A DNA stretch of 31,084 nt from Planctomycetota bacterium. GTDB lineage: Bacteria > Planctomycetota > Planctomycetia > Planctomycetales > Planctomycetaceae. The position numbers and the translations under genes are program-made. Positions 1-8,428 of this stretch are shown one piece after another. Below the pieces are notes generated by a model, which was not told the origin of the DNA, searched no databases, and worked only from the letters and a program-made list of their open reading frames with translations. The stretch covers positions 1 through 31,084 of the forward strand of contig JAADHY010000316.1 of assembly GCA_013151585.1 (NCBI GenBank), given 5' to 3'. The number at the start of each line of letters is the position of its first letter. The first letter of the stretch is position 1.

Positions 1-2
1 TT

Positions 3-1502
3 TCCGGCGCGGTCATCGGCTGGGCAAAGCGCGGCTATGTTTCCGTCTGCCAAGACCAGCCCGGGATCGGCAATCCATCCCGGTTTCACTCGGAAGGTCC
101 CTGCGTTCGACTCGGACTGTCTGCCGCGACGATTTTTCCCGCGAAAATGACCTCCCCCGAAGATTCGCCTCTGTTTGACGGCGTCGTGGCAGCATTGAAC
201 GGTCTGCGGTTGCTGCGTTCGCAACCCGATGTGGACAAATCACGGGTCGGCATTTTCGGCGGTTCCTGGGGTGGGTACATGACGACTATGATCGCCAGCC
301 TCGCGGGGAATCGGGCCCGAGCCTCGTTTTCTGTGTACGGTTGCGGCTACTTCGACGTGGGATCCGCCTGGACCCACCGGCTGAAAGGCCTGCCACCACG
401 GGCTCGCGCGATCTGGCTGAAGCACCTGGATGCCGGCCGTCGGGCGAAGAATCTCACGGCGGCGCACTTCGTTGCCTCGCCCACCAACGATTGGTTCTTC
501 TGGCCTAACGCGGTGATGCGCACTCTCGCCGACGTCCCCGGCGAAAAGAACTGGTGCTTCATGCCAAACGAAAGCCACATGCTTTCCCTTCCCGGAGGCA
601 TGGCCGGGCCGCCTCCGGTCAATCATCGCGAGAACCGCACCTACATGGAAACCGTTTGGATGGCCCACCACCTGAAAGGGGAAGGCGCACCGTTTCATCG
701 CGTCACGGCTACGGGCCAGCCGGTTCGTCATGGACGCGAAGTCGAGGTGCGGTTTCGTGTCCACGGAGCCGTAGGGAAGACGCAAGCGTACGTGTGGTGG
801 GCTGCGGGTGAGCTGCCTTGGCGCACGAAATGGTGGGAAGCGGCGCCGACAAAGCCGCTCGGCGACGGACGCTTCGTATCGCGGTTCCCGATTGACGAGC
901 CTTCGGAGCCGGTGAACTGGTTCGCCGCCGTGGCGGATTCGCGGAACGTGACGTGTTCGACGTTGATCCAGACGTTCGAGCCGACGGCCGTCGGCTTCGG
1001 CAATGACGACGGTTCTCCGCCGGTGTTTTGTCAGGATTTCGAACAGCCGGGCCAACACCGTCGCTGGCGCATGAAATACGCCGACCGCCGGCCTGGACGA
1101 CACCGGGTCAGTTCACAGGCCGCGCACTCGGGAAAGCACAGTCTGGAGATTGTGCCCGGCCAGTCGGCGATGATCTGCTTCGGAATTCGGGCGGCCACGC
1201 TACGCCGGGGCCGAGCGACCCGGCTGACCTTGTGGGTCAAAGCGGCGAAAAAACCCTGCCCGTTGCCTACCGTGCAACTGGTGGCCGAGCAGCCCGACGG
1301 CGACCGCTTGCAGTGGGAGTGGCGGCCGCAGCGAATCCCCGAGGCGGGGACCCAGTGGACTCAGGTGGCGATGCCCTTGAGCGAGTTTCGTTTTGTCGGC
1401 GGCAAACCCCCGATCCCGCTGTTGTCTCCGTCCCTGGGACTGTTGCAGCTTACCACCAAGCCGGACGTACACGTTTTCGTCGACGACGTAGAAGCGCAAT
1501 AA
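3..1502 (+). CDS. Alpha/beta-hydrolase (esterase/peptidase type) with C-terminal beta-sandwich, 5' partial
   Basis: The reading frame is open from the window edge (first full codon at base 3) to TAA at 1500-1502, so the N-terminus is missing; the ATG at 147 is internal. A nucleophile elbow, Gly-Gly-Ser-Trp-Gly-Gly, lies at about residue 88 of the visible part. A likely acid is the Asp in PTNDWFF (about 163) and a likely catalytic His is in NESHML (about 192). This order (Ser, Asp, His) fits the acetylxylan-esterase/dienelactone-hydrolase-like branch of the alpha/beta hydrolases. From about residue 345 (DFEQPG onward) the pattern changes to alternating beta strands ending in a VDDVE-type motif, as in jelly-roll carbohydrate-binding or LamG-like modules, so a role on extracellular glycans is inferred. 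Substrate is unknown. The family assignment is confident; the binding-module call is tentative. Confidence 0.8.
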   Translation, partial: SGAVIGWAKRGYVSVCQDQPGIGNPSRFHSEGPCVRLGLSAATIFPAKMTSPEDSPLFDGVVAALNGLRLLRSQPDVDKSRVGIFGGSWGGYMTTMIASLAGNRARASFSVYGCGYFDVGSAWTHRLKGLPPRARAIWLKHLDAGRRAKNLTAAHFVASPTNDWFFWPNAVMRTLADVPGEKNWCFMPNESHMLSLPGGMAGPPPVNHRENRTYMETVWMAHHLKGEGAPFHRVTATGQPVRHGREVEVRFRVHGAVGKTQAYVWWAAGELPWRTKWWEAAPTKPLGDGRFVSRFPIDEPSEPVNWFAAVADSRNVTCSTLIQTFEPTAVGFGNDDGSPPVFCQDFEQPGQHRRWRMKYADRRPGRHRVSSQAAHSGKHSLEIVPGQSAMICFGIRAATLRRGRATRLTLWVKAAKKPCPLPTVQLVAEQPDGDRLQWEWRPQRIPEAGTQWTQVAMPLSEFRFVGGKPPIPLLSPSLGLLQLTTKPDVHVFVDDVEAQ

Positions 1503-1521
1503 AAAACGGCCGGGACGTTCT

Positions 1522-1674
1522 TATGCCGCGGCCGATTCGGTTCTTCCTTTCGTGAAGGTAGCCAAAGTCGCCAGACTTTGACCGCACGTCTCCCGTGGGG
1601 ATGCCAAACGGGTGCGCGTTCGGCTACCAGAGGTGGCGCGTTCGGGTACGACCTTTCCATCCGGCCGCGGCATA
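1522..1674. repeat. MITE-like repeat: 13-bp terminal inverted repeats with internal hairpin and direct repeat
   Basis: A perfect 13-base inverted repeat (TATGCCGCGGCCG at 1522-1534 and its reverse complement at 1662-1674) bounds a 153-base stretch lying between two convergent genes. Inside are a perfect hairpin (CAAAGTC, loop GCCA, GACTTTG; 1563-1580) and a near-perfect direct repeat of GCGCGTTCGG(C/G)TAC at 1614-1627 and 1636-1649 (13 of 14 bases). No open reading frame is convincing. This density of structure suggests a non-autonomous mobile repeat or a dispersed palindromic repeat family. It could instead act as a bidirectional transcription end for the two converging genes. No target-site duplication was recognised. 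Confidence 0.45.
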
Positions 1675-1696
1675 CACACAGCCCTTTTTCTGTGAA

Positions 1697-3169
1697 TCAA
1701 GGCGAGCGGGCTGTCTGCCCGGATGGTCCCGACAGGAGCAGCGATCGCGCTGTCTGGCAGGCTTCTTCGGCCAAGACCTCGCAATAGCGCGTCAAGTAGG
1801 TTCGCGCCATTGACATGTCTTTCCGAGCAAACTCCAACGCTCGGCGCTCAACGGCTCTCTGCGAAGATAGCATTCGGTGTTCCAGCGTGTTCCACGAGCG
1901 CCGAACGACCGGCAGACGCCGCGGAAGATCCTCGTGCACCCAATCCTGCAGCCGCTTGAAGGTCCACCACGCCAATTGAGGGTCTTCGTCGAAAGTTCCT
2001 GATGGAGGATGGAAATGTTGCTCCAGTGTGAGTTGGCGGTCGATCGGACCAGGGCGAAAATAGGCCGGCGGGGTGCCCGTGATCCCCAGGTACCATGGCG
2101 TATAAACACTGATCGCTGGTTCGGCCGTGGCACGCCAATAGACGCACCCAATTTCTCTCGGGATGCCTTCGCGAAGCTGAAAGACGGCACTCTCTTGGGC
2201 ATACGGAGTCGAGATGGTACGAGTGCGACCGAAAGCGTCGCGAAGCAGGGCGCGATCTCGCAAGACCCGAGTTACGTCGGCGATGGTCATCGGCCGCATC
2301 GGCCGGACTCCGATCGGCGGTGGCTCGCCGTCCTCCGGTTCGTCCACACGGCCCGTTACGAGCTGGCGTCCGCGCATACGTCGCGGATCGGGCTGATACG
2401 GCGGCCGACCGTAAACACGACGAAAGTTAAAGGGCTCTTTTCTGCTGGGATCGTACCAGCCCCGAGCCACGGCGTAGGAGATCAGGTCCGGGCTGGCCAG
2501 AAAGTTGTTTCGATCGTTCAGATCGATCTGCTGAATGACGTAAACGTTCGGAAGCAGAACCACGACGTCGTCGGGCACCCGCTGAGCCACCCAGCGACGG
2601 CCGCGAACCACTGCCAACAGCCACGCCTCGCGCGGGTCTGCGACGACATAGGTGCGACCGGGTGAAACGTATCCAAACCGCTCGATCAACCGTCCCGCCA
2701 GTTGCACGCCCTCCCGCGCCGAACGAGCTCGCTCGGCGATCAATCGACGGAGCATATAACCGATGCCACCGTCACGGATTTCGCCACGTGCAATCAGCAC
2801 TTCCAAGGCCTCCTCCCGCGAAGGGCACCCATCGCTCACGACAGCCACTCCCCACTGATTCAAATAGGCGTCGCTGAACTCTAGACCAACATTTTCGCTC
2901 CACAGAAACCCGGCCGTTTGTTCGACCGCCGAGATCGTGCCGCCCCGCAACAGCCGCGTCTTGGCGCCTTTCGGAAACCTGCGCGCCGGTACGGCGCGGA
3001 AATTCAAGAGCCTCCGGCCACCGTTCTCTTCGTTGTGTCCGACCAGCACCGAACCATCCGCCGAAGCTGCTCGTCCAACGATCACGGCGTAGCAGGCCCA
3101 AGTCCGAGTCGCTCCAAACGCAAACAGAGCGACGCCGGCCCAGAAAAACGCGTACAACTGCCTTTTCAC
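1697..3169 (-). CDS. Peptidase family C69 (PepD-like dipeptidase), exported
   Basis: This is an N-terminal-nucleophile cysteine peptidase of the C69 (PepD) family, which cleaves dipeptides or short peptides. The start is placed at GTG 3169 because GGAGG lies 8 bases upstream; the open frame runs on to 3403 but that part has no family-like sequence. The product is 490 residues. A signal peptide (basic start, hydrophobic core, TRTWA) ends just before Cys26, so cleavage by signal peptidase would expose the N-terminal Cys that the family needs as nucleophile. The following CYAVIVGRAASADGS and GHNEEN are typical of the family. Length is normal for C69. It is transcribed divergently from the GntP operon. 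The role is probably nutritional peptide turnover in the periplasm or outside the cell. Confidence 0.88.
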   Translation of the reverse strand: MKRQLYAFFWAGVALFAFGATRTWACYAVIVGRAASADGSVLVGHNEENGGRRLLNFRAVPARRFPKGAKTRLLRGGTISAVEQTAGFLWSENVGLEFSDAYLNQWGVAVVSDGCPSREEALEVLIARGEIRDGGIGYMLRRLIAERARSAREGVQLAGRLIERFGYVSPGRTYVVADPREAWLLAVVRGRRWVAQRVPDDVVVLLPNVYVIQQIDLNDRNNFLASPDLISYAVARGWYDPSRKEPFNFRRVYGRPPYQPDPRRMRGRQLVTGRVDEPEDGEPPPIGVRPMRPMTIADVTRVLRDRALLRDAFGRTRTISTPYAQESAVFQLREGIPREIGCVYWRATAEPAISVYTPWYLGITGTPPAYFRPGPIDRQLTLEQHFHPPSGTFDEDPQLAWWTFKRLQDWVHEDLPRRLPVVRRSWNTLEHRMLSSQRAVERRALEFARKDMSMARTYLTRYCEVLAEEACQTARSLLLSGPSGQTARSP

Positions 3170-3494
3170 GGTCAAAGCCTCCTTCTCGCCGGAGCCGCCG
3201 GGTTCGTCCGATCCTGACCGACCGACGACCGACACAAACCAAGCAAAGATATGTGGAACCCGAATTATGAACACGGATGCGACGACAAGCAAATACGCCC
3301 TGCGCTGGAACACCGTCTCAACGACGCGCTCAACTGATGGCCGGTTGGTGCTGGTCGGCTGGCCTGAGATGATCCGCGGCGCGGTCACCGCGCCGCGGTG
3401 CACTCAGACTCCAATTCGGTTTTGATGCGGTCTCGGACGAATCGAGAACTCACGAAACTTGCATTGGTCGGGCCGATTGAAAGGGGAGCGGCTG
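3170..3494. other. Divergent intergenic region between the C69 peptidase and the GntP operon
   Basis: This 325-base region must hold the promoters of both divergent genes. No consensus -35/-10 pair stands out on either strand. Its clearest feature is the long palindrome at 3374-3398, listed separately. Codons in the open frame that continues upstream of the peptidase (to 3403) look incidental. Confidence 0.5.
3374..3398. repeat. Perfect 25-bp palindrome (12-bp arms)
   Basis: CCGCGGCGCGGT (3374-3385) is followed by a single C and then its exact reverse complement (3387-3398). It lies 96 bases upstream of the GntP start and about 205 bases upstream of the peptidase start. It could be a dimeric regulator operator or form a very stable hairpin in RNA or DNA. 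There is no T-run, so it is not a classical intrinsic terminator. Confidence 0.6.
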
Positions 3495-4904
3495 ATGGTG
3501 GAGCTGATGGCGACGACGGGCGGGATCATCCATCTGGTTCAAAATCCAGTGACGGTTTTGATCGTGGGGATCGTCGTCGTGATCGGCTTGATCGTCGTTT
3601 TGCGGATGAACGCCTTCATTGCGTTGATCACCGGCGCGATCGTGGTCAGCCTGATGGCGCCGGGACCGTGGGCCGCATCGATCGTGCGTGTCGCCGAAGC
3701 ATTCGGGTCGGTCGTCGGCAAGATCGGCATCGTGATCGCTTTGGCCGCCGTGATCGGCAAATGCCTGATGGACAGCGGAGCGGCGGACCGGATTGTTCGG
3801 TCGTTCTTGCAAGCTCTGGGCGAAAAGCGAGCGTCCATGGCCCTGATGGGCAGCGGCTTTGTGCTTTCCATTCCCGTGTTTTTCGACACCGTGTTCTATT
3901 TGCTGGTCCCGCTGGCTCGGTCGCTGTGGCGGCGGACTCGCAAGAACTACGTTCTGTACGTCACGGCTATTTCGGCCGGTGCGGCGATCACGCACACGTT
4001 GGTCCCGCCGACGCCGGGGCCGCTCTTCATGGCCAATGAACTGAAAATCGACCTGGGCCTTATGATTCTGATGGGAACGCTGATCGGACTGCCGACCGCT
4101 CTGATCGGGCTGCCCATTTGCCGGTTGTTCGACCGCGCGCTGGACATCCCGATGAGGCCGTACGTGGGCGAAAAGGAACTGGAACCGTTGCCGGATGACG
4201 AATTGCCGCCGCTTTTGCTTTCGCTGGCCCCCGTGCTGCTGCCGGTCGTTCTGATCTCGGCAAACACGGTCGCGAAGGCGGTCGGAGCGATTCGAGCCGT
4301 CACGGTGACGGCGGTCATCGGCGATCCCAACCTGGCTCTGCTGCTTTCGGCCGGCATTGCCATGTACTTGTTGGTCCGGTACCGAGGCTCATCGCTGGCC
4401 GAATTGGGACAGGCGACCGAGACCGCCTTGATGAGCGGTGGCGTGATTATTCTGATCACGGCCGGCGGCGGAGCTTTCGGGGCAATGCTGCGCGAAGCGG
4501 GCATCGAGCAGGTGATCCAAGAGCATCTCAATCCGAACAGCCAGTCGACCGGCTTGCTGATCATGGTGACGGCTTTCGGGGTGGCGTCCTTGATGAAGTT
4601 CGCCCAGGGGTCCGGCACCGTCTCGATGATCACGACCGTGTCCATGTTCGCCGCGATGAAGATTTCTCCGCAGGTGCTCGGCTGCCATCCCGTCTACTTG
4701 GCCGCCGCCATCGGCTGCGGCTCGCTGGTCGGTTCCTGGATGAACGACAGCGGTTTCTGGATTTACGCCCGCATGGGAAACCTGACCGAGATGGAATCGC
4801 TGAAAACATGGACGATCCTGCTCATCGTGCTCGGTCTTATCGCTCTGGTGATTACGCTTGTGCTTTCGCGTCTGATGCCGCTGCTTCAGTTTGTCGGCGC
4901 GTAA
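3495..4904 (+). CDS. GntP family permease (gluconate / sugar-acid:H+ symporter)
   Basis: This is a polytopic inner-membrane protein of 469 residues, the usual length for the GntP family, which imports gluconate and related sugar acids with protons. Family-typical segments include VPPTPGPLFMANEL, the Gly-rich stretch around SGGVIILITAGGGAFG, FAQGSGTVSMITT and the C-terminal GSWMNDSGFWIY. About a dozen hydrophobic helices are visible. ATG 3495 is chosen because GGGGAG sits 6 bases upstream; a TTG at 3459 in frame has no such site. The DUF1080-epimerase gene starts 41 bases downstream on the same strand, so the two are probably one operon and the substrate is probably a sugar acid or related monosaccharide. 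The exact substrate is not predictable. Confidence 0.92.
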   Translation: MVELMATTGGIIHLVQNPVTVLIVGIVVVIGLIVVLRMNAFIALITGAIVVSLMAPGPWAASIVRVAEAFGSVVGKIGIVIALAAVIGKCLMDSGAADRIVRSFLQALGEKRASMALMGSGFVLSIPVFFDTVFYLLVPLARSLWRRTRKNYVLYVTAISAGAAITHTLVPPTPGPLFMANELKIDLGLMILMGTLIGLPTALIGLPICRLFDRALDIPMRPYVGEKELEPLPDDELPPLLLSLAPVLLPVVLISANTVAKAVGAIRAVTVTAVIGDPNLALLLSAGIAMYLLVRYRGSSLAELGQATETALMSGGVIILITAGGGAFGAMLREAGIEQVIQEHLNPNSQSTGLLIMVTAFGVASLMKFAQGSGTVSMITTVSMFAAMKISPQVLGCHPVYLAAAIGCGSLVGSWMNDSGFWIYARMGNLTEMESLKTWTILLIVLGLIALVITLVLSRLMPLLQFVGA

Positions 4905-4945
4905 CGGGGCTCGCCGGGCGCGAGAGGACAAAGGAGGGGGGAAAC

Positions 4946-6583
4946 ATGCCAAGATCAACAGCAGCACACTTGATCGGCGCTGTGTCCCTTGTGGTCGGGC
5001 TGCCGCTGGTCCTGCCGCCGGTTGCGTGGGCCGCCGACGCATGTTCTGGCTTTGTCCGTCTGGACAACGGAAGGGATCTTTCCGGCTGGTACGCCGCTCG
5101 TTGGAACGGCCAGCCCACGGGGGACTTGAGCGGCTGGAGCGTCGTTGACGGCGCGATCCATCTGGACTCGTCCAAAGCCCGAAGCCACCTGTTTCACCGA
5201 AAAACGTTCAGCCGGAACGTGATCATCCGACTGCAATTCCGCGCCGGTCGAGCGGCCGACTCCGGATTGAACTTGCACGGCAAGCAGTTTCAAGTGCGCG
5301 ACTACCCCAACGCCGGGCCAAAGCGATATGCCTCCGCTGCCAAACCGGCCGGCCAATGGAACGACCTGGAATTGGACATCACCAACGGGATCGCTCGCAT
5401 CACGCTGAACGGACACGTCATCGAAAAGGCGTGGCCCATCGGCAACAACTCCAAGCTCGGCTTGGGGCTGCAGCGGGAGCTCGGCACATTCGACTTCCGC
5501 AACATCCGCATCAAAGAAAAAGGGGCAACGCGAAACAGGTTGGACGTCCAGCGGTCGGTTTTTGGCAAGATGCCAGACGGAAGGCCCGTCCATCTTTACA
5601 CCCTGACCAATTCGCACGGCGTCCGAGCGAAGGTCATGACGTTTGGGGCGACCCTGATCGCTGTTGAGGTGCCGGATCGCCGCGGTCAGTTTGCCAACGT
5701 GACGTTGTACTTGGACTCGCTCGGCGAGTACCTGAAAGGGCACCCGCTATTCGGGTCGGTCGTCGGCCGTTATGCCAATCGGATTTCCGGCGCCAAGTTC
5801 GTGCTGGACGGCGTCGAGTACCGGTTGGAGGCCAATGCACGCGGCAACCACATCCACGGCGGACGAAACGGGTTCCAGAAACGGCTGTGGCGGGCTGCAC
5901 CGGAGCGTCGTCCAGACGCCGCTGCCGTGAAGCTCTGGCTCCGCAGCCCTGACGGCGACGCCGGCTATCCGGGAAACCTGGACGTCACCGTCACCTATTC
6001 GCTCAACGACGAGAACGAACTGCGGATCGACTACACGGCGACCACAGACAAACCCACCGTGGTCAATTTGACGAACCACGCCTATTGGAATCTGGCCGGT
6101 GCCGGTTCGGGCGACGTTCTTTCTCACCGGCTCATGCTCAATGCAGACCACTACCTGCCAGCCGATGCCAGAAAGATCCCCACCGGCGAAATCCGCCCGG
6201 TGAAAGGGACTCCCATGGACTTCACTCGCCCGATGCCGATCGGCTCACGCATCGATCAGGTTCCCGGGGGCTACGATCATTGTTACGTGCTCAAGAAAAG
6301 GCCGAGCAAACGGTTTTCTCTGGCCGCGCGACTGGACGACCCGAGCAGCGGGCGCACCATGGAGGTCTGGACGACGCAGCCGGGCGTGCAAGTCTACACG
6401 GCAAACGGTTTGAGCGACCGATTCGGAGCGGGCGGCCGCCGCTATGGGCCGCATCACGCCGTGTGCTTGGAAACACAGCACTACCCCGACTCGCCCAACA
6501 AGCCGCAGTTTCCTTCCACCGTCTTGCGTCCTGGCCAGACCTACCACGAATGGACGGTGCACCGGTTTGGCGTCCGGCGGTGA
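4946..6583 (+). CDS. Exported fusion of DUF1080-type (LamG-like) domain and aldose 1-epimerase (mutarotase)
   Basis: The start is ATG 4946, preceded by AAGGAGGGGGG. The 545-residue product begins with a signal peptide (cleavage near AWA, residue 29). Residues about 35-192 form a DUF1080/3-keto-disaccharide-hydrolase-like beta-sandwich (LDNGRDLSGW, WSVVDGAIHL, SGLNLHGKQFQVRDY, QWNDLELDI, FDFRNIRIK). Residues about 203-545 form a complete galactose-mutarotase domain: GRYANRI, NHIHGG, NLTNHAYWNL with the expected catalytic His378, GYDHCY (Asp444) and LETQHYPDSPN with the expected catalytic Glu509. Aldose 1-epimerase interconverts alpha and beta anomers of free sugars; DUF1080 domains bind or cleave oxidised sugars. 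The fusion would act outside the cytoplasm, upstream of uptake by the GntP permease, with which it appears co-transcribed. Confidence 0.9.
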   Translation: MPRSTAAHLIGAVSLVVGLPLVLPPVAWAADACSGFVRLDNGRDLSGWYAARWNGQPTGDLSGWSVVDGAIHLDSSKARSHLFHRKTFSRNVIIRLQFRAGRAADSGLNLHGKQFQVRDYPNAGPKRYASAAKPAGQWNDLELDITNGIARITLNGHVIEKAWPIGNNSKLGLGLQRELGTFDFRNIRIKEKGATRNRLDVQRSVFGKMPDGRPVHLYTLTNSHGVRAKVMTFGATLIAVEVPDRRGQFANVTLYLDSLGEYLKGHPLFGSVVGRYANRISGAKFVLDGVEYRLEANARGNHIHGGRNGFQKRLWRAAPERRPDAAAVKLWLRSPDGDAGYPGNLDVTVTYSLNDENELRIDYTATTDKPTVVNLTNHAYWNLAGAGSGDVLSHRLMLNADHYLPADARKIPTGEIRPVKGTPMDFTRPMPIGSRIDQVPGGYDHCYVLKKRPSKRFSLAARLDDPSSGRTMEVWTTQPGVQVYTANGLSDRFGAGGRRYGPHHAVCLETQHYPDSPNKPQFPSTVLRPGQTYHEWTVHRFGVRR

Positions 6584-6641
6584 AGGGCCGGGAAAATGGG
6601 AAAAGCTGAGCTCGGCGGCGGAGCAAGCGGCTTGAGTTCTT

Positions 6642-7939
6642 TCACGACGCGGCGGGGCCTTCGAGCAGCTTGAACAGGCATTGGGTCAGCATCGGGTCGA
6701 TGCGCGGATCAGAAAACGCGACGTTGACTTCGTAACCGCCTTGAGCGTAGGCCTCCGCTGTCGGGATGTACCACGGGCCGCCGTCACCGTAGCCGGCGAC
6801 GGCGACGAACCGGTCTGGGGCGAAGACCTGAGCTCGAAGCTGGTACTCCACGAACGGCTCGCCCGGCAGGTGGAGTGCTGTCGCCTGGTTGATGTGCAGC
6901 GCCGAAAGCTCCAACGGTAACCGCTTCCGCAACCGCTCCAGCCATGCCAGCGTGAAAGCCGGTCGGTTGCGGTGAACGACGCGACGTTTCCGGTCGGCGA
7001 TCTGCTCACGCAGGCCTTCCAAGGAGAACTCCCGTCGCGCCGGCGGAAGCAATCGCTCCGTTCGCCAAACGATCGATTCGATCGGTTCCGGCCGTAGCTT
7101 CTCAGTGGCCTGTTGCATTGCGGCGAGCATTCGTTCGGCCAGCCGCCGGCGGTTTTCTTTGATCGCGCTGGAGTTGTACTTTCCGGTGTTCTGATTGCCG
7201 GCACACCCGGTGAAGTAGATGTGCGTGGTGTCCGGGCCGTCGTGTTGCTGCATCATCCGGCGAGCCCAGCCGACGAATTCGCTGCTGACTCGCCCCTCCT
7301 GACAACAATAACTGATCGGGTGCACGGCGTAATAATGACACGCAACCAGCCGCGTGGTTTGATCGTAGAGGGCGATCGTCTTCAGCCACGGGTCAATCAC
7401 GCCGTCCGGCAGCGAACGCAGATCATCGCCGCTCGGTGCCACGCTCCGGTTCCGCCAGACACGGCCGTCTGAACCCAGAATGCGGCGGTTCGAAGCGACT
7501 TGCTGCACGCGGGCCTGAGCGACTGCAACGTGGGTGACCGGCCGCAACTTTTGCACCGCCTGACGAACGGCGTCTCGAGCCCGATCCAGGCACTTTCGAA
7601 AAAACGAGACATCCACAATCGGCGGCAGGTCCGGCTGAGCGGTCACGGCGTGGTTGGCATCCAGACAGACGAACGGGGCATCGTGCTGATGGACACACTG
7701 GACGGCCACTCGGTCTGGTGTCGTGCCGGCTGCGTCGGCCAACGCTTGCCGCCACTGCTGGTGGGCGGAGTTGCACAGACCGGTCCAATCCACGGCACAG
7801 AGGACGATCGGCTGGCCCGCTCCGGAAAGGACAAAGCCGGATCGTCGACCGCAGCAACCGGCGGAATCCAACCGCCGCAGAGCGAATGGCCGACGGGAGG
7901 CGTCACGTCAAAACGAAACGAGGCCAATTGAAGTTTCAT
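6642..7939 (-). pseudogene. Neutral/alkaline ceramidase-like protein, frameshifted near its N-terminus
   Basis: The family-typical N-terminus (MKLQLASFRFDVTPPVGH, then LCGGW and VDDP) starts at ATG 7939 with AGAGGA upstream, but runs in a different frame from the rest. The second frame takes over at GFVLSGAGQPIVLCAVDWTGL and runs to TGA at 6642-6644. The switch falls at about 7837-7840 (CCGG on the plus strand); one base (or 3n+1 bases) is missing. The total length is 3n+2. The downstream frame keeps VQCVHQHDAP, HPISYC, FTGCAGNQNTGKYN and GYGDGGPWYIPT, all of which look like a working enzyme core. Members of this group resemble neutral ceramidases, but planctomycete ones are of unknown substrate. 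It may be a true pseudogene, a sequencing error, or be read from an internal start. It converges with the epimerase gene. Confidence 0.7.
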
Positions 7940-8077
7940 TTCGCGTCCTCTCTTCGGTCCATGTTCCAACCGCGCGAGCCGGAAAACGAAAGACGCCGAT
8001 CGCCACGACGGGAGCGAGTCCGTTCGAATCCACTGCAGGCCCGCTCCATCGAACCTGAGCTTGACCATCGGATGGTT

Positions 8078-8116
8078 TGCGTCTTGTCACTGTAGCGAAA
8101 AACACATCAAGACGCA
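8078..8116. repeat. 9-bp inverted repeat, possible operator
   Basis: TGCGTCTTG (8078-8086) and its exact reverse complement (8108-8116) are separated by 21 bases, so the half-site centres are 30 bp apart, about three helical turns. It lies in a divergent promoter region, as expected of a regulator site. No regulator gene is adjacent, so this is only a suggestion. Confidence 0.3.
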
Positions 8117-8260
8117 CGAACGACGTCCGTCTGGCCGGCGTCCAGCGGAGACCAGTATCGCCCTGTTGCAAGCGGTTTCGCCAGTCGAACTGCTAACCTT
8201 CCGCGGAGGGGACGAAGGCTGCCATGGTGGTCATGTGGTCCGTTTTTCACGCAGTTCCTA

Positions 8261-8291
8261 TTGACACAAAAACGATTTCCGTCCATATAGG
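8261..8291 (+). promoter_or_regulatory. Possible sigma-70-like promoter for the receiver-like gene
   Basis: A perfect TTGACA (8261-8266) is followed after 19 bases by TATAGG (8286-8291), a 4-of-6 match to the -10 consensus. It would give a 5' leader of about 130 bases before the TTG start at 8429. The spacer is longer than the ideal 17, so this is weak evidence. Confidence 0.3.
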
Positions 8292-8428
8292 CGCCTCCGC
8301 AAGTCTCGCGATTCCGCCCGTGGTTGCTCGCGATGCGCTCAACAGCCGCTGGGGCGCGGGTCGTCTTTTTGGGGAGCGGGCTGGGTGGTCCAGGGACGGC
8401 CGCTCGTGGGTTCAGCAAAGGAGTTGCA

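Larger units (their letters stand above)
7940..8428. other. Divergent intergenic region upstream of ceramidase-like and receiver-like genes
   Basis: No convincing gene is seen in these 489 bases. They hold an inverted repeat at 8078-8116 and a promoter candidate at 8261-8291, both listed separately. Open frames here on either strand have no recognisable protein pattern. The open frame of the receiver-like gene continues upstream to a TTG at 8324, but without a ribosome site there. Confidence 0.45.

Noticed and set aside
240..1103. 287-codon minus-strand open frame over the hydrolase gene
   Set aside because: Arg/His/Pro-rich shadow of a clear alpha/beta-hydrolase on the plus strand.
3170..3403. 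Upstream extension of the C69 peptidase to ATG 3403
   Set aside because: It would place 78 unrelated residues before a good signal peptide and remove the point of the N-terminal Cys. GTG 3169 has an ideal ribosome site.
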